A stretch of 30,295 bases of DNA from Vicinamibacteria bacterium (GTDB taxonomy: Bacteria > Acidobacteriota > Vicinamibacteria > Vicinamibacterales > UBA2999), in assembly GCA_025938035.1 (NCBI GenBank), contig JAICQE010000031.1, forward strand, positions 1-30,295. The letters run 5' to 3'. The stretch's first letter is position 1; every line of letters begins with the position of its first letter. Made by a program: the position numbers and the translations under genes. A model generated the notes under the pieces. That model was not told the DNA's origin. It did no database searches and was given only the letters and a program-made list of their open reading frames with translations. Positions 7,730 through 13,709 of the stretch are shown here, piece after piece.

Positions 7730-8772
7730 GACGCTGGCACGGCGGCTGATGCGGGCACGTACCGATCGAAATGCTCGCGGTAGAACTCGACCGTGCGGCG
7801 CAGCCCCTCGGCGAGGCTGACGGTCGGCGTCCATCCGAGCGTCCGCTCGATTCGCGTCGAATCGGCGTAGAAATCGCCGATGTCGATGGCTTTCTTCTCC
7901 GGCGGCCACTCGACGAACCGGCACCGGCCCGAGCCGGCAATGCCGACAAGCAGTTGCACGAGGTCGCGGTGCGCAATCGGCTCGAGACCGCCGACGTTCA
8001 GCACCTGTCCGTTGCACGCCTCGTCCGCGCCGGCACGCAGGAACGCCTCCGCCGCGTCGTCGACGTACACGAAATCGCGCAGCTGCGACCCATCGCCGTA
8101 GATTTGAATCTCGCGATCCTCGATGGCGAGGCGGATGAACCACGCGATGAAGCCCTGTCTGTTGTGCTTCAGCAGCTGCCGTGGACCGTAGACGTTGGTC
8201 AGGCGGAGGGAGCACGCGCGGACGCCGAACACGTTGTTGTAGAGCAGATGGTAGTACTCGCCGGCCGCTTTGTTGATGCCGTTCACGTCCGCCGGCCGTA
8301 CGAGGTGTGATTCCGACACCGGCAGGCTCTCGGCTTTGCCGTAGACCTGGCGCGTGCCGGCGAACACGATTTTCACACCCGCGTTGTAGTTGCGGCACGC
8401 TTCGAGGATCGACAGCTGCGCGCGGCAGTTGATCTCCAGGTCGGTATGCGGATCGCGCATGCTGTCGATGTGGCTGACCTGTCCCGCCAGATTGAAGATG
8501 ACGTCCTGCCCGCGAACCAGATAATTCATCGTCGACTGCTGGCGGACGTCGGCGATGTTCACGCGAAGGCGATCCTCGAGGCCGCAGATGTTGAACAGAT
8601 TGCCGCCGTACTCGTCGATCAGCGAGTCGACGATGAGGACGCGGGCGCCGAGATCGGCGAGCTTCCATGCCAGGTTGCTGCCGATGAAGCCCAGGCCGCC
8701 GGTGATCATCACCGGCCGATCGCGATAAAACCCGCCGTAATCGGTGGCGCGGACGCCGGCGGCTCGGGTCAC
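7726..8772 (-). CDS. NAD-dependent epimerase/dehydratase-like SDR with Asn at the catalytic Tyr position
   Basis: This 348-residue extended SDR has the Rossmann glycine motif GGLGFIGSN (residues 25-33), the acidic IVDSL end of beta-2, NLAGQVSHIDSM, FAGTRQVYG, and C-terminal nucleotide-sugar features RLTNVYGPRQ, YGDGSQLRDFVYVDD. The usual catalytic YxxxK reads N164-G-I-N-K168 in PADVNGINKAAGEYY, so the Tyr appears replaced by Asn. The overall motif looks well preserved, which suggests a subfamily trait rather than decay. The GTG start at 8772 overlaps the upstream glycosyltransferase stop (GTGA), and its own stop overlaps the aminotransferase start in the same way. It probably acts in nucleotide-sugar or glycan synthesis. 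Confidence 0.85.
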   Translation of the reverse strand: MTRAAGVRATDYGGFYRDRPVMITGGLGFIGSNLAWKLADLGARVLIVDSLIDEYGGNLFNICGLEDRLRVNIADVRQQSTMNYLVRGQDVIFNLAGQVSHIDSMRDPHTDLEINCRAQLSILEACRNYNAGVKIVFAGTRQVYGKAESLPVSESHLVRPADVNGINKAAGEYYHLLYNNVFGVRACSLRLTNVYGPRQLLKHNRQGFIAWFIRLAIEDREIQIYGDGSQLRDFVYVDDAAEAFLRAGADEACNGQVLNVGGLEPIAHRDLVQLLVGIAGSGRCRFVEWPPEKKAIDIGDFYADSTRIERTLGWTPTVSLAEGLRRTVEFYREHFDRYVPASAAVPAS

Positions 8773-9509
8773 GCGGCGATTCTAGCAGACGGTTTTCGCC
8801 GGATCTTGTCCACGATCATGAGCTCGAACCAGATGACCGCGAGGTGCAGATAGGTCTGGAGAATGCGGCCGGGCCTGAAGAATTGCGACTGGCCCCACCG
8901 GCGTGCGTAGTGGTGCACCGACACTTCGCGGAATCCGGCGCCGGCGCGCTGGGCGTGCTTGACCAGCTCGACGCAGATCGATCCGCTGGTGCTGCGCAGG
9001 TTGATGCCGGCGAGGACGCGGCGGCGGATCAGGCGGAAGTCGCAGTCGACGTCGTGAATCGGCAGCCAGAACAGCCAGCGCATGAAGAACCGGTGCAGGT
9101 TGCCGGCGTGCACGCGATACGCCGGGTCCTGACGCGTCATCTTGATGCCGTTGACGAAATCGGTGTCGTCGGTGAGCAGCATCAGCAGCACCGGCAGCTC
9201 GCGCACGTCGTACTGGCCGTCGCCGTCGGTGTAGAAGATCAGATCCTTCGTTGCCGCCGCGAACCCGCTGCGCAGCGCGCCGCCGTAGCCGCGGTTCGTG
9301 TCGTGCGTGACGACTTTGAGCCGCGGCGTCCGCGCCGCCAGCTCGCGCAGGACATCCGCGCTGTCGTCGGAGGAGCCGTCGTTGACCACGATCACCTCGT
9401 AATCGTCGGTCAGCTGCTGCAACTGGCGCTCCGCTTCGACGACCAGTTCGCCGATCGTCATGCTGTCGTTGTAGCAGGGGAAGAAGACGGAGATGGACGG
9501 GCGAGTCAT
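8769..9509 (-). CDS. GT2-family glycosyltransferase (DPM/polyprenyl-phosphate type)
   Basis: This 246-residue protein starts at ATG 9509. It begins SISVFFPCYNDSMTIGELV, then EVIVVNDGSSDDS and the metal-binding DxD at D95-G-D97 (YTDGDGQYD), all GT-A fold landmarks of family GT2. NRGYGGALRSGF is typical of dolichol- or polyprenyl-phosphate mannose/glucose synthases. A hydrophobic stretch occurs at about residues 215-235. The enzyme probably loads a sugar from a nucleotide donor onto a lipid carrier at the cytoplasmic membrane face. Its leader is the heptad-repeat hairpin region 9511-9638. It is coupled to the downstream SDR. Confidence 0.88.
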   Translation of the reverse strand: MTRPSISVFFPCYNDSMTIGELVVEAERQLQQLTDDYEVIVVNDGSSDDSADVLRELAARTPRLKVVTHDTNRGYGGALRSGFAAATKDLIFYTDGDGQYDVRELPVLLMLLTDDTDFVNGIKMTRQDPAYRVHAGNLHRFFMRWLFWLPIHDVDCDFRLIRRRVLAGINLRSTSGSICVELVKHAQRAGAGFREVSVHHYARRWGQSQFFRPGRILQTYLHLAVIWFELMIVDKIRRKPSARIAA

Positions 9510-9510
9510 T

Positions 9511-9638
9511 GATGATCGATGAATGATGAATGATGATTGAAGTGGGTCAACGATATTGATTGAATCGGCTGCTGAAACGCAGCAATCATCAACGATTCGA
9601 TCACATCATCAACCATCAATCATCACTCATCGATGATC
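9511..9638. repeat. Heptad-periodic inverted arrays between two glycosyltransferase genes
   Basis: The left arm has four consecutive 7-mers: GATGATC, GATGAAT, GATGAAT, GATGATT (9511-9538). The right side runs in the same period from 9584 to 9632, including ATCATCA, ACCATCA, ATCATCA and CTCATCG (9605-9632). The two arms are near inverted complements and can pair. A GCTGC/GCAGC mini-hairpin lies between them. The right array continues into the last codons and the stop of the distal glycosyltransferase, and the left array starts directly at the start codon of the proximal one. Confidence 0.85.
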
Positions 9639-10493
9639 GTGCCCCTGCATTCGCAGCGCCGCAATCTGCTCCGACACCAGTCCAACGAGGAACACGATCA
9701 CGGCAAAGAGGAGCAGGACGACGGCACCGTTGGGAAAACGGCCGACGGACACGAAGTTGGCGATGCCGTACATCGCACCGCCGGCGAAGGCCACGGCGCT
9801 GATCGGCGCGAAGATTCGCAGCGGGCTGAAGATCGTGATCAGCTTCAAGAGGATCATCACGAACCGCGTGCCCTCGCGCGCCACGCGCATCTTCGACTCG
9901 CCGACACGCGTGCCCGCATCGATCGGCTCGAATGTCACGTTGTAGCCGGCCTTGATGCACGCCAGCGTGGTCGTCGTCGGCGTCGAGAAGCCGTTCGGCA
10001 GCAGGTGGAGGAATTCGCGCAGCACCTCCCGGCGGATGCCGCGAAACCCCGAGGTGAGGTCGGGAATGCGCCGGCTGGTGAGGTAGCTGGCGAGCCAGTT
10101 CAGCGCGGCGTTCCCGGCCCGGCGCGTCAGCGTCGCCTGCGTGGCCGCGCTGCGCGCGCCGATCACGAGGTCGAATTCGCCGAGCCGGGCGGCGAGCCGC
10201 CGCGCGTCCGCGGCGTCGTGCTGTCCATCCGCGTCGACGATGAGCACGAATTCGCCGGACGCCTGCCGTGCGCCCGTCTTGACGGCAGCGCCGTTTCCCT
10301 TGTTGTAGGGATGCCGGATCACGCACGCGCCGGCAGCGCGGGCCTGTGCCGCCGTCGCATCCGAGGAGCCGTCGTCCACGACGATGATCTCGCGCCATGG
10401 CGCCGCATCACGCAGGCCGCGGACGACGCCGGCAATCGACAACGCTTCGTCTTTGGCGGGGATGACGATCGAGACAGCGGCGGGATCAGCCAA
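9627..10493 (-). CDS. GT2-family glycosyltransferase with C-terminal membrane helices
   Basis: The frame is open to 10721, but that portion overlaps ychF. The TTG at 10493 starts just before the first family motif and gives 288 residues. Landmarks are VSIVIPAKDEALSI, EIIVVDDGSSDAT, the DxD at D87-A-D89 (DADGQHD), and RHPYNKGNGAAVKTG. Two hydrophobic helices follow the catalytic domain (APISAVAFAGGAMYGIANFV and a second near the C-terminus), as in GtrB/DPM1-like membrane-anchored enzymes. The 9-nt tandem array upstream supplies a purine-rich SD-like stretch ending 8-10 nt from the TTG. The last four residues and stop are encoded by the heptad array. It is probably the first gene of the glycan set after ychF. 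Confidence 0.82.
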   Translation of the reverse strand: MADPAAVSIVIPAKDEALSIAGVVRGLRDAAPWREIIVVDDGSSDATAAQARAAGACVIRHPYNKGNGAAVKTGARQASGEFVLIVDADGQHDAADARRLAARLGEFDLVIGARSAATQATLTRRAGNAALNWLASYLTSRRIPDLTSGFRGIRREVLREFLHLLPNGFSTPTTTTLACIKAGYNVTFEPIDAGTRVGESKMRVAREGTRFVMILLKLITIFSPLRIFAPISAVAFAGGAMYGIANFVSVGRFPNGAVVLLLFAVIVFLVGLVSEQIAALRMQGHDHR

Positions 10494-10498
10494 GTCGA

Positions 10499-10534
10499 TT
10501 TCTTCGCGCCCTTCGCACTCTTCGCGTCCTTCGC
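10499..10534. repeat. Nonamer tandem array between ychF and the glycosyltransferase
   Basis: Four exact 9-nt units on the plus strand: TTTCTTCGC, GCCCTTCGC, ACTCTTCGC and GTCCTTCGC. The last six bases are constant or nearly so. On the coding strand this reads GCGAAG followed by a variable triplet. The array fills almost the whole gap between the ychF stop (10537-10539) and the TTG start at 10493. Confidence 0.88.
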
Positions 10535-10536
10535 GA

Positions 10537-11625
10537 TTACGTCGCAAAACGGAAGTTGATGATATCGCCGTCCTGCACCACGTACTCCTTGCCTTCCAGG
10601 CGCACTTCGCCGTGCTCGCGCGATGCGGCCATCGACCCGCGCGTGGTGAGCGAATCGTAGGACACCACCTCGGCGCGGATGAATCCGCGCTGGATGTCGG
10701 TATGAATCTCGCCGGCGGCAAGCTGCGCGGGGGTGCCGCGCGCGATCGACCAGGCGCGGCATTCGTCTTCGCCGACGGTGAAAAACGACATATACCCGAG
10801 CAGATCGTAGGCGCCGCGAATCACGCGATCGAGGCCCGATTCGCTCAGGCCGAGATCGGCGAGGAACGCCTGCTGATCGCTGCCTTCGAGCTGCGCGATC
10901 TCGAGCTCGATTTTCGTACAGAGCGCAACCGTTCGCGTCGCTGCGTGGGCGCCGAACGCCGTCAGCCCGGCTTTGGCCGCTGCCGAGGCCGCATCGGAGC
11001 CGACGTCGGCGACGTCGGCTTCATCGAGGTTGATGACGAGCAGCAGCGGCTTGGCCGAGAGGAACTGAAATCCGCGCAATCGCTTCAGATCGTCCCCGGC
11101 GAGCTGCAGCGCGCGCAGCGGCGTGCCCTGCTCGAGCGCCTCCTTGCAGCGGTGGACGATGTCGCGTTCCTTCTCGAGGTCGGGCGTCTTCCCCTTCTTG
11201 AGATCCTTCTCGAGGCGTTCGAGACGGCGTTCGGCGACGCCGAGATCGGCAAGGAGCAGCTCGTCCTCCATCGCCTGCGCATCTCGCGCCGGATTGACCG
11301 ATCCGGACGGATGCGGCACCGCCTCGTCGCGAAACGCCCGCACGACGTGCACGAGCGCGTCGGCGTTCTTGTAGCCCGCGACGTCGACCAGGCCCTGAGC
11401 GCCGCTCCGCGCCGGAGCGATCAGATCAGTGAATTCGACGGTTGCCGGTACCCGCTTGCGCGGGTTGTACATCGCCGTCAGCGTGTCGAGACGCGAGTCG
11501 GGGACTCTGGAGATGCCGATCGCCACGTCGCCCTTGCCGCGCGGGGCGTCCTTCACGCTCGTCATCAATTGAAAGAGAGTGGATTTTCCGCTCGAGGGAA
11601 ATCCGATCAGGGCCGCACGAAGCAC
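10537..11625 (-). CDS. ychF: Redox-regulated ATPase YchF (Obg-like)
   Basis: This 362-residue protein matches YchF in length and architecture: a P-loop domain with a coiled-coil insertion and a C-terminal TGS domain ending YVVQDGDIINFRF. The Walker A reads GFPSSGKST (residues 8-16), instead of the common GLPNVGKST form. The NxxE motif LLVINLDEADV, which makes YchF prefer ATP over GTP, is present. YchF binds ribosomes and is a universally conserved translation- and stress-linked ATPase. The start is GTG 11625; the SD is weak. A possible promoter lies about 100 nt upstream in the divergent region shared with mraZ. Confidence 0.95.
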   Translation of the reverse strand: MLRAALIGFPSSGKSTLFQLMTSVKDAPRGKGDVAIGISRVPDSRLDTLTAMYNPRKRVPATVEFTDLIAPARSGAQGLVDVAGYKNADALVHVVRAFRDEAVPHPSGSVNPARDAQAMEDELLLADLGVAERRLERLEKDLKKGKTPDLEKERDIVHRCKEALEQGTPLRALQLAGDDLKRLRGFQFLSAKPLLLVINLDEADVADVGSDAASAAAKAGLTAFGAHAATRTVALCTKIELEIAQLEGSDQQAFLADLGLSESGLDRVIRGAYDLLGYMSFFTVGEDECRAWSIARGTPAQLAAGEIHTDIQRGFIRAEVVSYDSLTTRGSMAASREHGEVRLEGKEYVVQDGDIINFRFAT

Positions 11626-11726
11626 GTGAGCCAGCCTACTTCACTTCCGTGGCGCGCATTTTTTCGAAATGCCCGCAATGTTGGGGTCAGGCCAGCCAGA
11701 CCTCCATCCGGCAGGGTAGAAACGAT

Positions 11727-11754
11727 AATTTAGCGAAAATACAGGCCGTCGAAA
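11727..11754 (-). promoter_or_regulatory. Possible promoter for ychF
   Basis: On the minus strand a TTTCGA -35-like hexamer (11754-11749) is followed after 16 nt by TAAATT (11732-11727), a fair -10. It would give a leader of about 95 nt before the GTG start. The region is the only AT-rich part of the divergent spacer apart from the mraZ promoter. The match is weak. Confidence 0.3.
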
Positions 11755-11801
11755 CTAGGGCGAAACAAACACGTAACCCATACGGGATCAGCATCTTGCG
11801 G

Positions 11802-11830
11802 TTGACAGCATCTCGATCGCGCTCTACTAT
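11802..11830 (+). promoter_or_regulatory. Sigma70-type promoter of the dcw cluster (Pmra)
   Basis: A perfect TTGACA (11802-11807) and TACTAT (11825-11830, 5/6 or better in the key positions) are separated by exactly 17 nt. This is the best promoter-like sequence in the window. It lies just upstream of mraZ, where the cluster promoter is expected. Transcription would start near 11837, inside the first box of the MraZ-type operator. Confidence 0.85.
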
Positions 11831-11870
11831 CCGTGTGGATTTTAGTGGACTTAAGTGGACCAAAAGGGGC
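11831..11870 (+). promoter_or_regulatory. MraZ-type operator: GTGG boxes at 10-bp spacing
   Basis: Four consecutive 10-mers share a GTGG-like core at the same position: CCGTGTGGAT, TTTAGTGGAC, TTAAGTGGAC and CAAAAGGGGC. MraZ proteins of other bacteria bind tandem GTGG/TGGG-type boxes with 10-bp spacing downstream of the mra promoter and repress the cluster. The spacing, position right after the -10 box and neighbouring mraZ all fit autorepression. The third box contains the mraZ GTG start and the fourth lies in its coding region. Confidence 0.75.
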
Positions 11871-12307
11871 TGAGAGGCAGCTCGGCCGCCCGGATCGACG
11901 AGAAGGGGCGGCTGAAGGTGCCCACGGTGTTTCGGGGGGTCATCCACGACCAGCATGGAGCGGACGTCTTCGTGACGAGCGTCACCGGGGAGAACGTCCG
12001 CATCTATCCAATGCCGGTCTGGCTCGAGATTGAGCGGAGGCTCTCTCAGATGCCCGGTAACCATCCGTCACGCCTCAAGTTTCTCGACCGCGTCAATTAC
12101 TACGGGCAGGAGGGGGAGCTCGACGGTCAGGGCCGTGTCGCGATTCCGCCGCACCTGCGCGAGAGCGCATCTATTGTCGGCGAGGTTCGTGTGTTCGGAC
12201 GCATCGACTACATCGACGTCTGGAACGCAGAGCGCTTCGCTCAGAAGCTCCAGCGCGAGGCGTGGACCGACGACGATGCGTTGCTGCTGTCGGAGCACGG
12301 GATTTGA
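11855..12307 (+). CDS. mraZ: Transcriptional regulator MraZ
   Basis: This 150-residue protein has two SpoVT-AbrB-like halves, each with the family DxxGR(L/V)xxP motif: DEKGRLKVP (about residues 15-23) and DGQGRVAIPPHLRE (about 90-103). MraZ forms a ring-shaped oligomer that binds its own operator and tunes the dcw operon. The GTG at 11855 is chosen because the family start (about 10 residues before DEKGR) requires it and no ATG is available. Its SD is poor (GTGGA about 7 nt upstream), and the leader would be only about 18 nt. The C-terminus is followed, 12 nt after the stop, by the rsmH start, which sits in a hairpin. Confidence 0.92.
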   Translation: MDQKGLRGSSAARIDEKGRLKVPTVFRGVIHDQHGADVFVTSVTGENVRIYPMPVWLEIERRLSQMPGNHPSRLKFLDRVNYYGQEGELDGQGRVAIPPHLRESASIVGEVRVFGRIDYIDVWNAERFAQKLQREAWTDDDALLLSEHGI

Positions 12308-12344
12308 GCTGGTTGGTGGTTGGTAACTAACCACCAACCAGCTC
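12306..12344 (+). repeat. Perfect heptad-built hairpin covering the rsmH start codon
   Basis: GAGCTGGTTGGTGGTT (12306-12321) pairs perfectly over 16 bp with AACCACCAACCAGCTC (12329-12344), leaving the loop GGTAACT. The sequence is also in 7-nt register: GCTGGTT, GGTGGTT, GGTAACT, AACCACC, AACCAGC. It begins one base after the mraZ stop codon starts, and the rsmH TTG start (12320-12322) lies at the top of the stem. A ribosome finishing mraZ would melt it, so it may couple rsmH translation to mraZ translation. Confidence 0.93.
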
Positions 12345-13213
12345 ACACGCCGGTGATGGTGGCCGAGGTGCTCGAGCATCTCGCCCCTGAACGCGGCGGG
12401 GTTTTCGTTGACTGCACGGTGGGCCTCGGGGGGCATGCGCGGGCGCTGCTCGAGGCTGGGGCGTCGCGGTTGATCGGTCTCGACCGCGACCCATCGGCGA
12501 TTGAACGCTCGCGCGACGTCCTTGCTGCGTTCGGCGCACGGGTCGAGCTGGTTCACAGCGACTACCGTGAACTGACCGGCGTGCTCGACGCGCGCGGCAT
12601 TGACCGGGTGGATGGGGTGCTGGCGGATCTGGGCGTGTCGTCGATGCAGCTCGACGCGCCGGACCGCGGGTTCAGTTTCAGGCGCGACGACGTGCTCGAC
12701 ATGCGCATGGATACATCGCGGGGGAGCACCGCGGCGGAAATGGTGGCGTCGGCTGACGAGCAGACGCTGGCGGACGTGATCTACACGCTTGGCGAGGAGC
12801 GACACGCGCGGCGGGTGGCGCGGGCGATTCTGGCGGCGCGATCCCAGGCGCCGATCGCCACCACCGGCCGGCTCGCGGACGTCGTCCGCCGGGCGATTCC
12901 GCGCAAGGGGTATTCGCGGATCGATCCGGCGACGCGCACGTTTCAGGCGATCCGCATCTGGGTGAACCGGGAACTCGAAGGGCTCGACGGCTTTCTTGGC
13001 CGGGCCGTGGACCGTCTCGACGACGGCGGCCGCATGGCGGTGATCACGTTCCATTCGCTCGAGGATCGGATCGTGAAGCACACGTTCCGTGCGCTGCAGT
13101 CGCAGGGGCGGATCGCGATCCGGACTAAACGGCCGGTGGTTCCGGCGCCGGCGGAAGTCGAGAGCAATGCCCGTGCGCGCAGCGCCAAGCTGCGGGCGGT
13201 TGAGAGGAAGTAG
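12320..13213 (+). CDS. rsmH: 16S rRNA (cytosine1402-N4)-methyltransferase RsmH (MraW)
   Basis: RsmH methylates C1402 of 16S rRNA at N4 using S-adenosylmethionine. The 297-residue protein has the conserved opening HTPVMVAEVLEHL, the SAM-binding DCTVGLGGHA (D31-A40), DLGVSSMQLD, the RGFSFRRDDVLDMRMD segment, and FHSLEDRIVKHTFR near the C-terminus. Family alignment requires the HxPV segment, so the TTG at 12320, the only start between the mraZ stop and HTPV in frame, must be used. That start lies in the hairpin 12306-12344 and has no good SD, which points to coupling with mraZ. It is in the same reading frame as mraZ. Confidence 0.95.
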   Translation: MVTNHQPAHTPVMVAEVLEHLAPERGGVFVDCTVGLGGHARALLEAGASRLIGLDRDPSAIERSRDVLAAFGARVELVHSDYRELTGVLDARGIDRVDGVLADLGVSSMQLDAPDRGFSFRRDDVLDMRMDTSRGSTAAEMVASADEQTLADVIYTLGEERHARRVARAILAARSQAPIATTGRLADVVRRAIPRKGYSRIDPATRTFQAIRIWVNRELEGLDGFLGRAVDRLDDGGRMAVITFHSLEDRIVKHTFRALQSQGRIAIRTKRPVVPAPAEVESNARARSAKLRAVERK

Positions 13214-13288
13214 CAAGTAACAAGTAACAAGTAGCAAGTGAGTTTCAAGTCCCAACTTGGAACTTGTCACTTGACAGTTGGCACTTGC
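13214..13288 (+). repeat. Heptad-periodic inverted arrays between rsmH and ftsL
   Basis: Directly after the rsmH stop come four 7-mers: CAAGTAA, CAAGTAA, CAAGTAG and CAAGTGA (13214-13241). After a short centre containing CCAACTTGG come four inverted 7-mers: AACTTGT, CACTTGA, CAGTTGG and CACTTGC (13261-13288). Both sides keep an exact 7-nt period, and the arms can pair imperfectly into a long hairpin. The ftsL SD (GGGGAA) and ATG follow 10-20 nt downstream. Confidence 0.9.
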
Positions 13289-13309
13289 CCAGCACGACGG
13301 GGAATCGAC

Positions 13310-13699
13310 ATGAGTGAATCGTTCGAGTGGGCGATCAAGAAGGACGTCCGGAACAATCCGATCGTCCGGGAGGTCGATCTCGAGCGCCATCGGGAGATGT
13401 GGCGCTCCGTCGGCCTCAGCGTCTTCCTCGTCGCCGTGCTGCTGTTCACCGCCTGGCAGCAGTTCGAGCTGCAGCAGTACGGGTACCGCATGGAAGAGAC
13501 GCAGGAGCTGCTGGACGAGGAAGCGGTCATCAACCGGCGGCTGCGCCTGGAGATGGAGATCATGCGGTCGCCGAAATTCGTCGAGCCGAGGGCCATGCAG
13601 GACCTGCGAATGGTTGAACCCGGCCCTGGGGAGGCGATGGTCATCGAACGCGTCGTCGAGCCGCCTGCGCCACCGACGTCAGTCATCGCTCAGCGGTAA
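13310..13699 (+). CDS. ftsL: Cell division protein FtsL
   Basis: This small bitopic protein of 129 residues has a cytoplasmic N-terminus, one transmembrane helix at about residues 34-48 (GLSVFLVAVLLFTAWQQFEL), then a charged heptad-like region (YRMEETQELLDEEAVINRRLRLEMEIM) suited to a coiled coil. FtsL forms the FtsQLB complex and activates FtsWI. The ATG at 13310 is chosen because GGGGAA lies 6 nt upstream. A longer in-frame start at 13238 would encode the heptad repeats and is rejected. Identification rests mainly on position between rsmH and ftsI and on topology, as FtsL sequence is poorly conserved. The stop is 10 nt before ftsI. Confidence 0.85.
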   Translation: MSESFEWAIKKDVRNNPIVREVDLERHREMWRSVGLSVFLVAVLLFTAWQQFELQQYGYRMEETQELLDEEAVINRRLRLEMEIMRSPKFVEPRAMQDLRMVEPGPGEAMVIERVVEPPAPPTSVIAQR

Positions 13700-13709
13700 G
13701 GGGTTCACC

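Noticed and set aside
9511..9638. CRISPR array
   Set aside because: Repeat units are 7 nt with no spacers between them, and no cas genes are near. The same holds for the other periodic arrays.
13238..13309. Longer ftsL reading from a GTG at 13238
   Set aside because: It would translate the inverted heptad array. The ATG at 13310 has a good SD and the FtsL-like protein starts there.
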